Positions 16,257-24,391 of a stretch of DNA of 64,000 nucleotides are shown here, in pieces; position 1 is the stretch's first letter; every line of letters starts with the position of its first letter. The translations under genes were made by a program, and so were the position numbers. This DNA is from Mycolicibacterium confluentis. GTDB taxonomy: Bacteria > Actinomycetota > Actinomycetes > Mycobacteriales > Mycobacteriaceae. The stretch spans positions 4,774,001 to 4,838,000 of the forward strand of contig NZ_AP022612.1 of assembly GCF_010729895.1 (NCBI RefSeq), given 5' to 3'. The notes below the pieces were generated by a model that worked only from the letters and a program-made list of their open reading frames with translations, was not told where the DNA came from and did not search any database.

Positions 16257-16955
16257 CTAGTCCGTGCCGACTTCCGCCGAAGCCGGTTCAGGTCCATACC
16301 GGAAGACCAGCATCGCCGCCAGCACCACACATGCCGCGAGCGCAATCACCGGCGCGACCGTGAACCTCGTCAGCGTGGCGCCCACTACGGCACCCCCGAG
16401 CATCGTCAAAACCACTGTGTAGCGGAGCTTCTCACGCGCTCCGGAGCCACCGGCCAGGCGGGAGTCGACGCCGATTCCGACGATCGTCGACGTCAGCACC
16501 GTGGTGCTGAGTTCCTGAACACCGAATTGGCGCGCGGCCGCGTTCTGCGATCCGAACGCGACGGCCAATCCGGCGATCAGGATCAGCTTCGAGTCATCGC
16601 GGTAGTCGAGGACACCCGTGCCGCCCAGCACCGCCAGGATCACCAGAAGTAAGGCCTCAGCGCCCAGGGACACCGTGATCCATTGCCGAGTATGGCGATC
16701 CAGGTGCCGGGCGAACCGGCCGCCGGCCACCGTCCCCACCAGGAAGCCGGCGAACGCGATGATCGCGGCAGTCAGGTCCACACCGGAATGCGGTACGAAC
16801 CAGAACCCGAGAAAGATCACATTGCCGGTCATATTCGCAACGAAGACATGACCGAGAACGAGGACGCTGACCGCGTCGATGAGTCCGGTGGCGAAGGTCA
16901 GCAGCAGAAGCGCGACGGTGGTGAGTTTCTCGGACACCGGAGAGGCGATGGCCAT
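16257..16955 (-). CDS. DUF1275 (YoaK-type) integral membrane protein
   Basis: 232 aa with about six hydrophobic segments. The N-terminal part (TGLIDAVSVLVLGHVFVANMTGNVIF, given here in part) with the Gly-His-Val-Phe-Xaa-Ala-Asn-Met-Thr-Gly-Asn signature is diagnostic of the DUF1275 family. No biochemical function is established for it. A second conserved segment is GSQNAAARQFGVQELSTTVLT around 145-165. It is the upstream partner of the SDR gene (spacing nine bases). Upstream sequence (16956-17110) holds the promoter and a short inverted repeat at 17085-17097. Confidence 0.8.
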   Translation of the reverse strand: MAIASPVSEKLTTVALLLLTFATGLIDAVSVLVLGHVFVANMTGNVIFLGFWFVPHSGVDLTAAIIAFAGFLVGTVAGGRFARHLDRHTRQWITVSLGAEALLLVILAVLGGTGVLDYRDDSKLILIAGLAVAFGSQNAAARQFGVQELSTTVLTSTIVGIGVDSRLAGGSGAREKLRYTVVLTMLGGAVVGATLTRFTVAPVIALAACVVLAAMLVFRYGPEPASAEVGTD

Positions 16956-17084
16956 ACGTCTCAGTATCGCCTGCCCGGTGTCCGCCCCCGACCTGGTACG
17001 GATCGGCGTGGCCGACTCGCGTCGGCTTCTCCGGTCCTCTCAGCTCGCAGCGGCAAATTTACACCACCGAAGACGACTTATTGA

Positions 17085-17097
17085 CGTAAACGTTACG
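17085..17097. promoter_or_regulatory. Small inverted repeat between mce1 operon end and DUF1275 gene
   Basis: CGTAA-ACG-TTACG, perfect 5-bp arms, 14 bases past the last mce1 operon gene and about 130 bases before the DUF1275 start. Could be an operator; too short to act as a terminator alone. Confidence 0.2.
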
Positions 17098-17110
17098 AAT
17101 CATGACTCGT

Positions 17111-17956
17111 TCAAATCTGGGGCGTGAGGTCCAAGCTGGTGACCGGAGCCATGCCCGTGACGAGCCATCGGGTCCCGTCGCGATGCAGTGTCAGTCGCCA
17201 CGACAGATACCGCAGCGACGGGATGTTCTTGCTCAACGGACTGGTCGAGGTGGAATTCGTGTAGACGATGGCCGTGGCTTCCGTGGCGGACAACGACTCC
17301 ACGGCCGCCCCCACCACCTCGGTACTGTTGCTGACCTGAGCCTGTTTGTTCGTCGGCACGATCGCGTCGATGTACTTGCGGTACTCGGTCGCGAAGTCCC
17401 CACCGAGATAACCCGCCGCCCGGTCGCCCAACTGGTCCATGTTCTCGGGGGTGTACGTCCACAGCGTGGTGATCGCACCGGAGGCCGTGCGCGCGATCTC
17501 GAGCTTGGTTGCCGTCGCGGCACGGTCGGCCAGCACGGGTTGCAGTGCGGCCCCGGCGAACGCCGCGAACCCGACGAACAGCACGGCGGCGGCGACCAGA
17601 GCCACCACCGCGACGCGTCCGGGCCTGCGGACCGCGGTCGGCGCCAGGTCGGGACTCTCGGTGTCGGAATCGACCGTGGGTGCGGCCTCCTCCAGGTCGC
17701 TCGAGGCTCCCGGGTCGGCCGGGCGGCCCGCGTCGCCCCGCTCGCCCGAGGCTTCCGGGTCGGCCGGGCCGCCCGCGTCGCCCTGCTCGCCCGAGGCTTC
17801 CGGCTCGGCCGCGACCGTGCCCGAATCGGTTGAGGCCACCGATCTCCGCGCGGCTTTACCGCGCGGCGTCCGCTGCGCAGCGTCGGTCACCTCAGGGGCG
17901 TCAGCCACGCCGGCGTCGTCGCTCAGATCACCGGTTTCAGGTCGCTGATTCTCCAC
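17111..17956 (-). CDS. Mce-associated membrane protein (Rv0178-like), last gene of the mce1 operon
   Basis: 281 aa, GTG start overlapping the previous gene by 34 bases. Residues 1-110 are cytoplasmic, acidic and repetitive: a 15-residue unit (PEASGERGDAGRPAD) is present twice and in part a third time. One transmembrane segment follows (about 115-138, VAVVALVAAAVLFVGFAAFAG), then an extracytoplasmic domain ending in a WRLTLHRDGTRWLVTGM-type strand. That fold is typical of Mce-associated (Mas) proteins. Mas proteins are needed for stable Mce complexes in mycobacteria; the exact role is unclear. Position at the operon end matches Rv0178 in M. tuberculosis. Codon repetition in the 5' part is unusual and may vary between strains. 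Confidence 0.82.
   Translation of the reverse strand: MENQRPETGDLSDDAGVADAPEVTDAAQRTPRGKAARRSVASTDSGTVAAEPEASGEQGDAGGPADPEASGERGDAGRPADPGASSDLEEAAPTVDSDTESPDLAPTAVRRPGRVAVVALVAAAVLFVGFAAFAGAALQPVLADRAATATKLEIARTASGAITTLWTYTPENMDQLGDRAAGYLGGDFATEYRKYIDAIVPTNKQAQVSNSTEVVGAAVESLSATEATAIVYTNSTSTSPLSKNIPSLRYLSWRLTLHRDGTRWLVTGMAPVTSLDLTPQI
17703..17805. repeat. 45-bp in-frame tandem repeat inside the Rv0178-like gene
   Basis: Unit starts at 17703, 17748 and 17793 (third partial), beginning GAGGCT(T/C)CCGG. Units 1 and 2 are nearly identical. Each adds 15 residues rich in Pro, Gly, Asp and Ala to the cytoplasmic arm. Confidence 0.85.
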
Positions 17957-18465
17957 TGCCCTCCCTCCTCGATCGCCATCGCCAACCAGCGACCTCCGCT
18001 CTCGATCACGGCGCCGTCGGGCATCGTCGTCACGGTCTTGGTGACCGCGACGACGCTCGCGCTGCCGTCGTCGTTCCAGCGCTCCACCCCCGCGTCGACC
18101 ACCTCACCCTTGGTCGGTTCGGAGCGCGCCACCGCGATGACGACCTCGTTGAGCCGGGACTTGAACTCCTGCTCCAGCTTTCCCGTCGCCTGCCCCAGGA
18201 CGCCCTCGGCATAGGCGTTCGCGTTGAACGGATCGGTCGTGGTGAACTGCGTCAGAAAAGACCGTACGTATTGGATGGCCTGCACGTCCTTGACCGCTGC
18301 CCGGCGGTGCTGCTCGTGCGTGATCAACACCGTGGCACTGACGGCGACGGCGGCGATCAGGACGACCACCGCCGCGGCCACTCCCGCCACGGCCATCAGG
18401 GATCGAGGCCGGCGGGTCGGCAGGTCGACGAACTCCGGGGCATCGGCCCTGCGCCGCGGGCTCAT
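17923..18465 (-). CDS. Mce-associated membrane protein (Rv0177-like)
   Basis: 180 aa from ATG at 18465, chosen because it overlaps the preceding stop (ATGA); the frame itself stays open much further upstream, but those codons are the shadow of the neighbouring gene. A short basic cytoplasmic arm precedes one transmembrane segment (about 23-47) and a globular extracytoplasmic domain with alternating helices and strands, closing with GGRWLAMAIEEGGQWRISDL. The domain is of the SnoaL/NTF2-like type common in Mas proteins. It is in the middle of the four-gene mas block, translationally coupled on both sides. Confidence 0.82.
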   Translation of the reverse strand: MSPRRRADAPEFVDLPTRRPRSLMAVAGVAAAVVVLIAAVAVSATVLITHEQHRRAAVKDVQAIQYVRSFLTQFTTTDPFNANAYAEGVLGQATGKLEQEFKSRLNEVVIAVARSEPTKGEVVDAGVERWNDDGSASVVAVTKTVTTMPDGAVIESGGRWLAMAIEEGGQWRISDLKPVI

Positions 18466-19433
18466 CCGCCACCTCCGGCCGGTTTCGGTGTGGCCAGCGG
18501 AGTCAGTCCGTCGACCTTCCACTGGCCGTCCCCACCACGGACGAACTGCACCTTCACCGTCGCGGAGATCATCCGGTGATTCGGCGGAACACCGCGCTGC
18601 CCCTGCAGCAGAACGAGCATCAACCCGCGGTCCTCCTCGGCTTCCAGCACCGCGGAATTCGGGGACCAGTAGTCGTTGTCGACGGCACCAGCCTGCTGGA
18701 TCGCCTTCTGCTGTTCCTCCAGCTGAGGCCAATAGGAGTCCGTGACCACGGATCTGGCCCGGTCGAAGTCGGCCTGCAGGGACGCGGCCTGATAACTGAG
18801 CATGTCGCTGACAAGTTTGGGTCCCTGCACCGCGAGTTGTTCGCGGGCCTCGGCGGCGCGCAGATCCGGTCGCTGGACCGTCAGGACACCCAGCGCCGCC
18901 ACCACCGCCGCCACCAGGGAAGCCGTCGAGATCGCCACGACGGCACTGCGTTTCACACCAGCAGGTTTCGCAGATGCGGTGTGCACCTCGGTGCGGGCCA
19001 CGATGTCGGCGAACGTCCGGCGCCGACCGTCCCACCACGGCCACAGCCAGCCGAGCAGCAGTGGCGCCGTGTCTGCGAGGTGGACCAGATCCCTGACCAG
19101 CAGCCGCCACGGTCCGATGGGCACGCCGTCGCTGCGCACCACCGTGATTCCAAGCAGTCCCCTGCCCAGGCTCCACCCCCACAACACGGGAGCCAACAGA
19201 CGATTGAGCGCCACCGCCAGCACCGCGACACCCGCGGTCACCACGCACAGCCACCACAACCAACTGCGCTGCGGCGCGGACCAGGCGACAAGAACCGCTG
19301 TCACGACGACAGCCAGGCCGACTCCCACATCGATCAGCAGGGCCGCAGCACGAAAGGTCCACGGCGCCAACGGCTCCCCCGCTGAAGCCACGGGGTCCAC
19401 CACGTCCTCGTCGTGAGTGATCACGTCGGTCAC
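18462..19433 (-). CDS. RDD-domain Mce-associated transmembrane protein (Rv0176-like)
   Basis: 323 aa, GTG start overlapping the previous stop (GTGA). The N-terminal half is an RDD membrane domain: FRAAALLIDVGVGL carries the Arg-Asp pattern, followed by further helices, WGWSLGRGLLGI and RDLVHLADTAP. A further transmembrane helix (about 165-185) leads to an extracytoplasmic Mas-type domain with the conserved tail GDGQWKVDGLTPL. This two-part architecture is that of Rv0176 (322 aa). RDD domains are found in membrane proteins of uncertain transport role. It presumably stabilises the Mce1 complex at the membrane. Confidence 0.85.
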   Translation of the reverse strand: MTDVITHDEDVVDPVASAGEPLAPWTFRAAALLIDVGVGLAVVVTAVLVAWSAPQRSWLWWLCVVTAGVAVLAVALNRLLAPVLWGWSLGRGLLGITVVRSDGVPIGPWRLLVRDLVHLADTAPLLLGWLWPWWDGRRRTFADIVARTEVHTASAKPAGVKRSAVVAISTASLVAAVVAALGVLTVQRPDLRAAEAREQLAVQGPKLVSDMLSYQAASLQADFDRARSVVTDSYWPQLEEQQKAIQQAGAVDNDYWSPNSAVLEAEEDRGLMLVLLQGQRGVPPNHRMISATVKVQFVRGGDGQWKVDGLTPLATPKPAGGGG

Positions 19434-20074
19434 TTGGTCACCTGGTCGAGCCTGGCGATCTTGTAGGTGCCGCCGTCAGGAGCCATCTGCACCCGGAGGC
19501 GGTACCCGCTCTCCTGGTCCGAGATGTTGGCGTTGCTCATCTTCACGCGCAGAGCCACCAGCACATCCATCGACCCGTCATCGTTGTGACGTTCGACCGC
19601 AGCCCGAATGTTGGACACCTGCACCTGCGCCTTGGCGGCCGCATAGGCGTCGACGAGGACACCGCTGTACAGCGCGGCCTGCGCCGCGAAATCGCCTGTG
19701 GAGCACTCGATGATCTTGCGTTGGCTCGCTGCCATGGCCGCGGCGTCGGGAGCCTGCGTGGCGATCACGCAGTCCTTGGCCGCCTGCACCGCCGCGGCCT
19801 CGTTCCCGCGACTGTCGCCCGCGCGGTTGCCCGCGATCGTCGCGAGGAGACCGCCACCGGCGATCAGAGCGCTGAGCAGGAGCAGCACGACACATCCCGC
19901 GACCACCCAGCCGCGGGTTGCCAGTCGGGAGTCAGGTCCGGGGTCCTCGACGACACCTGGTGCGAATTCGTCGTTTGACGCCGCAGAATCGAGAGTCGTC
20001 TCCCCGGAATCCAATTCGTCGTCCTCGGGAGCCAAGGTCGGGTTCAGCCGGCTGGCGCCAGCATCTCCTTCCAT
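19430..20074 (-). CDS. Mce-associated membrane protein (Rv0175-like)
   Basis: 214 aa. ATG at 20074 chosen: it overlaps the end of mce1F by 31 bases and gives the expected length of the family; the open frame above it is a shadow of mce1F. An acidic cytoplasmic arm (1-52) precedes one transmembrane helix (about 56-80, WVVAGCVVLLLLSALIAGGG) and an extracytoplasmic domain of about 130 residues ending in a YRLRVQMAPDGGTYKIARLD strand pair. Two Cys (about 102 and 124) may pair. First gene of the mas block after mce1F, part of the same transcript. Confidence 0.82.
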   Translation of the reverse strand: MEGDAGASRLNPTLAPEDDELDSGETTLDSAASNDEFAPGVVEDPGPDSRLATRGWVVAGCVVLLLLSALIAGGGLLATIAGNRAGDSRGNEAAAVQAAKDCVIATQAPDAAAMAASQRKIIECSTGDFAAQAALYSGVLVDAYAAAKAQVQVSNIRAAVERHNDDGSMDVLVALRVKMSNANISDQESGYRLRVQMAPDGGTYKIARLDQVTK

Positions 20075-21594
20075 CCATCGTCTCCTGTGCTGGTGGAACT
20101 GTCGACGGTGTACTTGACCCCGTCGGGTCCGACGACTTCGCCGCTCTGCGGGTTGTACACCGCTGCGGCGCTTGATGTCGGAGTGTAGATGCACGGGTTG
20201 GGCTGCTGGCCGCTGCACTGCACCGTGCCACTGCCCGGCGGCGACAGCGGGTCGCTGACGATCGGCGGGGCGGGCGGCAGCATCTCGGCGGGCAGGGGGT
20301 TCATGCCGTTGTTGATCGACGGGGCCGGAATCACCCGCCCCGGATCGACCGGTTGATCGCAGCGCGCACCCGGCGCCGGGCAGTTCAGCACCTGGTTGGG
20401 ATCGCCGTACCAGGGGTTGGTTCCCAACGGCACATATGGCTCGTCGCTGCGACATTCGCGCGGTGTCGCGGCACGCTTGCCCGGCACGTCGACGCACGGG
20501 TAGTTGCGGGCACCGCGCACCACGTTCGGGGCGTCCTTGGGGATCTTGCAGTAGGTGCCAGTGGGCAGCGGCTCGGTCCTGGTGTCCGCGGGCGACCGCC
20601 ATTCGGTGGCCGGCAGGAACCCGGTGAGGCAGGGCGGTGGTTGGTTGATGGTCAGGCTGAAGTTCAGCGCGGCGGCGTTCTTGAAGGGGGCGGCGACGGC
20701 CTGCGCCACCGAAGCGCCCTGCGGCAGAATCACCAGCGTCTGCTCGAGGCCCTTGTGGTAGCGCTTGAGCATGTCGATGACGATCGCGAGATTGGCGAGC
20801 GTCTGCGGCAACGCCTCCCGCACATCGCTGAAGACCGCGTTCACCGCGTCGGCCGTCGGGGCCGCATTGGTCAACGTGTTGCGCAGCACCTGATCCTGCG
20901 CCGCGGTCTGTGACGTGATGCTGTTGAGGTTGGCCGCCCAACGGGCAATGGCGTCACCGGAATTCACCTGGCTGTCCAGGATGGGTGCCGAGTTGTCGAT
21001 GATGTCGTTGACGTCACCGATGTTGGTCTCGAAGTCGCCGACGATGGCCTGAGTGCCGTCCACCAGGCGTTGCAGGGCCGGCCCGAGGCCGCCGACCGCC
21101 AGTGCGGTCTCGTCGAGCAGCGAGCCGATCTTCTCCTTCGGCAGCACCGCCAGACCACGGTTGGCGGTGTCGAGGGCGGGACCGATCTCGCGCGGCACCG
21201 TGCCCTCGGTGATGGTCTGTCCGGGCTCGAAGTACTTGCCGCCCCCACCGTCGGACACCAGATCCAGGTACTGCTCGCCGATCGCCGACACCGAATGCAC
21301 GTTCGCCGTCGTGTTCAGGGGAATCCGGTAGTTGTCTGCGATGCTCAACGTGGCCAGCGCACCACGTTCGGTGGGCTGGATGTCGGTGACCTTTCCGATC
21401 GTGATGCCGCGGTAGGTCACGTTCGCGGTCCGGTACAGACCGCCGGAGGCCGGCAGGTCCGCCTTGAGCGTGTACTGCCCGATCCCGGCCACGGACGGCA
21501 GTTTCAGGTAGTACCAGCCCAACGTCAGGAGTGCGACCACCGTGAGAACGGTGAACAGCACCAACTGGATTCGAATGAGACGGGTCAGCATCAT
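20044..21594 (-). CDS. mce1F: Mce family protein Mce1F
   Basis: 516 aa. One N-terminal transmembrane helix (about 11-31) is followed by the MCE/MlaD domain, with the pattern GLYRTANVTYRGITIGKV near 53-70, then a long helical (DUF3407-type) region and a Pro-rich, Cys-containing C-terminal part that ends with a DGVKYTVDSS segment. Mce1A-F form the hexameric periplasmic tunnel of an ABC-type lipid importer; F is the last subunit. Length fits M. tuberculosis Mce1F (about 515). It overlaps mce1E by four bases at the start and the Rv0175-like gene at the end, so the operon is translationally coupled. Confidence 0.93.
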   Translation of the reverse strand: MMLTRLIRIQLVLFTVLTVVALLTLGWYYLKLPSVAGIGQYTLKADLPASGGLYRTANVTYRGITIGKVTDIQPTERGALATLSIADNYRIPLNTTANVHSVSAIGEQYLDLVSDGGGGKYFEPGQTITEGTVPREIGPALDTANRGLAVLPKEKIGSLLDETALAVGGLGPALQRLVDGTQAIVGDFETNIGDVNDIIDNSAPILDSQVNSGDAIARWAANLNSITSQTAAQDQVLRNTLTNAAPTADAVNAVFSDVREALPQTLANLAIVIDMLKRYHKGLEQTLVILPQGASVAQAVAAPFKNAAALNFSLTINQPPPCLTGFLPATEWRSPADTRTEPLPTGTYCKIPKDAPNVVRGARNYPCVDVPGKRAATPRECRSDEPYVPLGTNPWYGDPNQVLNCPAPGARCDQPVDPGRVIPAPSINNGMNPLPAEMLPPAPPIVSDPLSPPGSGTVQCSGQQPNPCIYTPTSSAAAVYNPQSGEVVGPDGVKYTVDSSTSTGDDGWKEMLAPAG

Positions 21595-22745
21595 TCGCCT
21601 CGTTCCACGAGCGGGCCACCCTCGACGGAGTTCGGGTTGGGGGTGTACCGGACGTCGGGGATCATCGTCTCCGGATCGCGGCCCCAGGACTGCTCGAGCG
21701 CCCGCAGCATCCCGGAAACACCGGTGCCGGTGAGGAACGCGTTATCCAACGTGCTCAACGTCAGGTCGAATGTCGCGGACGTGTTGATGTAGTCGCCGCG
21801 CACCACTTTCGGCACATTGTCGATGTTGAAGGGCGCCGTCAGCAGCAGCTTGAGGGCCCCGACGACGTAGGGCGACGCCTTCTCCAGCTGCTTGAGCGGA
21901 CGCTGCAGCAGCCGCAGGTTGGTCTCCACATCACCCCGGGCCGCCGCCAAGGTCTCATGGGTGACCTCGGAGAACCGGCCCAACGAGATGACCGCATCGG
22001 CGAACACGTCGCGCTGGTTGGCGAAATACTCGATCAGCGGCGGGATCTCGGTGAGCACCCGGTCCAACGTCTCGTTGCGGTCGGCCACGATGGTCAGCAG
22101 TTCATTCGTGGAGTCGATCGCACGGGTCAGGTCCTCGCGCTGCTCGTTGAGCCTTCGCGTGAACGTCTGCAGCTTGCCGAGGAAGGCCCGGATCTGCTCG
22201 GCGTTGCCGTCGAGGATGTTGTAGACCTCGGTCTGGACCACCTCGAGGTTCGGGATACCGCCACCGTGCAGCACCGACGCGATGCTCGCCAGTGTCCGTT
22301 CGGTGGTGGGGAACGCCGAGGAGTTCTTCAACTCGATGGTGTCACCGTCGCTCAACCGCCCCGACGACGGTTTCTCGGGCGCGGCCAACTCGATGTGCTG
22401 GCTGCCCAACAGACTGGTCTGGCCGATCCGCGCCGTCGCATTCCTCGGCAGCTGCACGTCGGACTGCATGTCCAAGGTCAGGGTGGCAATCCAGTTCTTC
22501 AACTCGATCTTGCGCACCGAGCCGACGTTGACGTCGGCCACGCGCACCTTGCTGTTGACGTTGAGCGCCAGGGTGTCCGGCATCTGCACGTAGACCGTCA
22601 TCTTCTCCGCACCCGTGCCGGGTCCACCCGGCAGAGGCACGTTGGCGATACCGCGCCACCCACACGACGCGAGCGTCAGCACCGCGACGACCAGCGCCGA
22701 GATGCGCCACACCAAGCGGCCGAAAGCCCTGCGCCTGTTCATCAT
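21591..22745 (-). CDS. mce1E: Mce family lipoprotein Mce1E (LprK-type)
   Basis: 384 aa. Signal peptide with lipobox LASC (Cys about 28), so the mature protein is lipid-anchored rather than held by a transmembrane helix. This is the hallmark of the E subunit. The MCE/MlaD domain spans about 48-130 (NVNSKVRVADVNVGSVRKIE), then come long helices that build the tunnel and a short tail. It overlaps mce1D and mce1F by four bases each (ATGA), indicating coupled translation of stoichiometric subunits. Confidence 0.93.
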   Translation of the reverse strand: MMNRRRAFGRLVWRISALVVAVLTLASCGWRGIANVPLPGGPGTGAEKMTVYVQMPDTLALNVNSKVRVADVNVGSVRKIELKNWIATLTLDMQSDVQLPRNATARIGQTSLLGSQHIELAAPEKPSSGRLSDGDTIELKNSSAFPTTERTLASIASVLHGGGIPNLEVVQTEVYNILDGNAEQIRAFLGKLQTFTRRLNEQREDLTRAIDSTNELLTIVADRNETLDRVLTEIPPLIEYFANQRDVFADAVISLGRFSEVTHETLAAARGDVETNLRLLQRPLKQLEKASPYVVGALKLLLTAPFNIDNVPKVVRGDYINTSATFDLTLSTLDNAFLTGTGVSGMLRALEQSWGRDPETMIPDVRYTPNPNSVEGGPLVERGE

Positions 22746-24388
22746 TGACCACCCACTTCAGCCGGGAGCGCAGGACCGGCGGGTGCTGGCGCCGGTGCGG
22801 GACCCGCGCCCGGGCCCGGATTCTGCTGCGCGGGGTTGGTGCCCGGCAACTGCTGTGACACCGGCAGCGGTCCCGGGACCACCTCGGGCGCGGGGCCCGG
22901 CTGCGGGCCCGGCTGCGGATACCACGGCGGCGGCAGCGGGTTGTTCTGGTCGTAGGCGTTGGGCGGCGCGCCACCGCGCGGTCCTGCGGGCGGAATCGAC
23001 GACGGGTCCGGTCCACCCATCAAGGCCGCCAACGAATCCGGGGTGAGCATGTTCTTGGTGAACTGCTGCACCTGCACGCCCTGCATGCCGGGCGCCACGA
23101 TCCAGCCCGGTTCGTGGTTGCCATGGGAGAACAGCGTGTCCCGCGAGAAGATGCCGGGCACGGTGGTGTCCTTGTAGCCCGGCGGCGGACGCAGGCGCTC
23201 CTCGGAGTACGCGACCGACTTGGGCAGTGTGACGGCCGTGGACACCTGGTTCACGCCGAACGGCGGGAAGTTGAACTTGATCGCGTCGAGGATCGGGGCC
23301 AGGTACTGCGCGCACAGTTCGGCGGACTCCTGGTACCCCAGTCGGCTGCCGGCCTGGATCGAACTGCAGATGAACTGCATGGGGTTGGCGAAGCTGGCGA
23401 CCACCGGAACGGCCGACAGCGAGCCACTGTTCGGTTCGTAGATGGAGACGAGATTGGCCGCGAGGTTGGGGAACACATGCAGCGCGGTCTCGAGGCCGTC
23501 TCGGGGTTCCGGCTGCAGCAGCGCCGTGGTGGCCTCGGCGAGGTTGTTGACGTCGTGCGCCAGCACCTCGCCGTTCTCGTCGATGAACGACCTGGCCGTC
23601 GTCAGCAGGCTGTCGATCTGTTTGAGGGTGTCGGCCAACTGCTGATCGGACTGGTTAAACTTGCCGGTGAACTCGGCCAGGTTGTCGTTGAGCGCGACGA
23701 ACTGCTGATCGCTGCGGTGCAGTGCGTTGACGAACAGCGCCAGACTCTTGGTCACCGCGAAGAAGTCACCGCGTCCCTCATTGAGGGCCGTGATGGCGTC
23801 CGACAGCGCCGTCAGGGTGGTGTTGAGCTGCTTGCCCTTTCCGTCGAGGCCGTCGGCGAAGGACTCGATGACGTCGCCGAACGGACCCTTGGGCTGTTCC
23901 GGTGTGGGGCCGAGTTGCCCGACGATGTCGGTGATCTGGTTGCGCAGGTCGTCCCACTCGACCGGAACCTGGGTCTTCTCGAACGGGATGACCGCGTTGT
24001 TCTGCAGCACGTCGCCGCCGGTGTAGGCGGGCGACAGCTGGATGGTGCGGGACGCGACGAGGCTGGGGTTCAGAATCGAGGCGGTGACGTCGGCCGGCAC
24101 CTTGTACTTGTTGTTGTAGTGGAACGTGACCCGCATCTTGTCGCCCGCGGGCTCGATCTTGTCGATCGCCCCGACCCGCACGCCCATGATCTGGACCTTG
24201 TCTCCGGGGTACAGCGCCAGGGCCTGCTCGAAGTACGCCACGGCCGTGTTGTTCGTCAGGCGCTTGTACAGCTGCCAACCGGCAACGCCGGCCACCAGAC
24301 CGAGCACGATCAGCAGCGATCCGATCACGACCGCCATCTTCGACACATGCGGCAGCTTGAGGTTGCGGATGTTGAATGCAGTGGACAC
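22742..24388 (-). CDS. mce1D: Mce family protein Mce1D
   Basis: 548 aa. Transmembrane helix about 18-40, then the MCE domain (VQIMGVRVGAIDKIEP near 68-83), a helical domain of about 200 residues and a Pro/Gly/Ala-rich C-terminal tail from about 450 (PGPQPGPAPEVVPGP). Such tails are usual for Mce C and D subunits and may be exposed at the outer membrane. It begins three bases after the mce1C stop and overlaps mce1E. Subunit of the Mce1 lipid importer. Confidence 0.93.
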   Translation of the reverse strand: MSTAFNIRNLKLPHVSKMAVVIGSLLIVLGLVAGVAGWQLYKRLTNNTAVAYFEQALALYPGDKVQIMGVRVGAIDKIEPAGDKMRVTFHYNNKYKVPADVTASILNPSLVASRTIQLSPAYTGGDVLQNNAVIPFEKTQVPVEWDDLRNQITDIVGQLGPTPEQPKGPFGDVIESFADGLDGKGKQLNTTLTALSDAITALNEGRGDFFAVTKSLALFVNALHRSDQQFVALNDNLAEFTGKFNQSDQQLADTLKQIDSLLTTARSFIDENGEVLAHDVNNLAEATTALLQPEPRDGLETALHVFPNLAANLVSIYEPNSGSLSAVPVVASFANPMQFICSSIQAGSRLGYQESAELCAQYLAPILDAIKFNFPPFGVNQVSTAVTLPKSVAYSEERLRPPPGYKDTTVPGIFSRDTLFSHGNHEPGWIVAPGMQGVQVQQFTKNMLTPDSLAALMGGPDPSSIPPAGPRGGAPPNAYDQNNPLPPPWYPQPGPQPGPAPEVVPGPLPVSQQLPGTNPAQQNPGPGAGPAPAPAPAGPALPAEVGGQ

Positions 24389-24391
24389 CGG

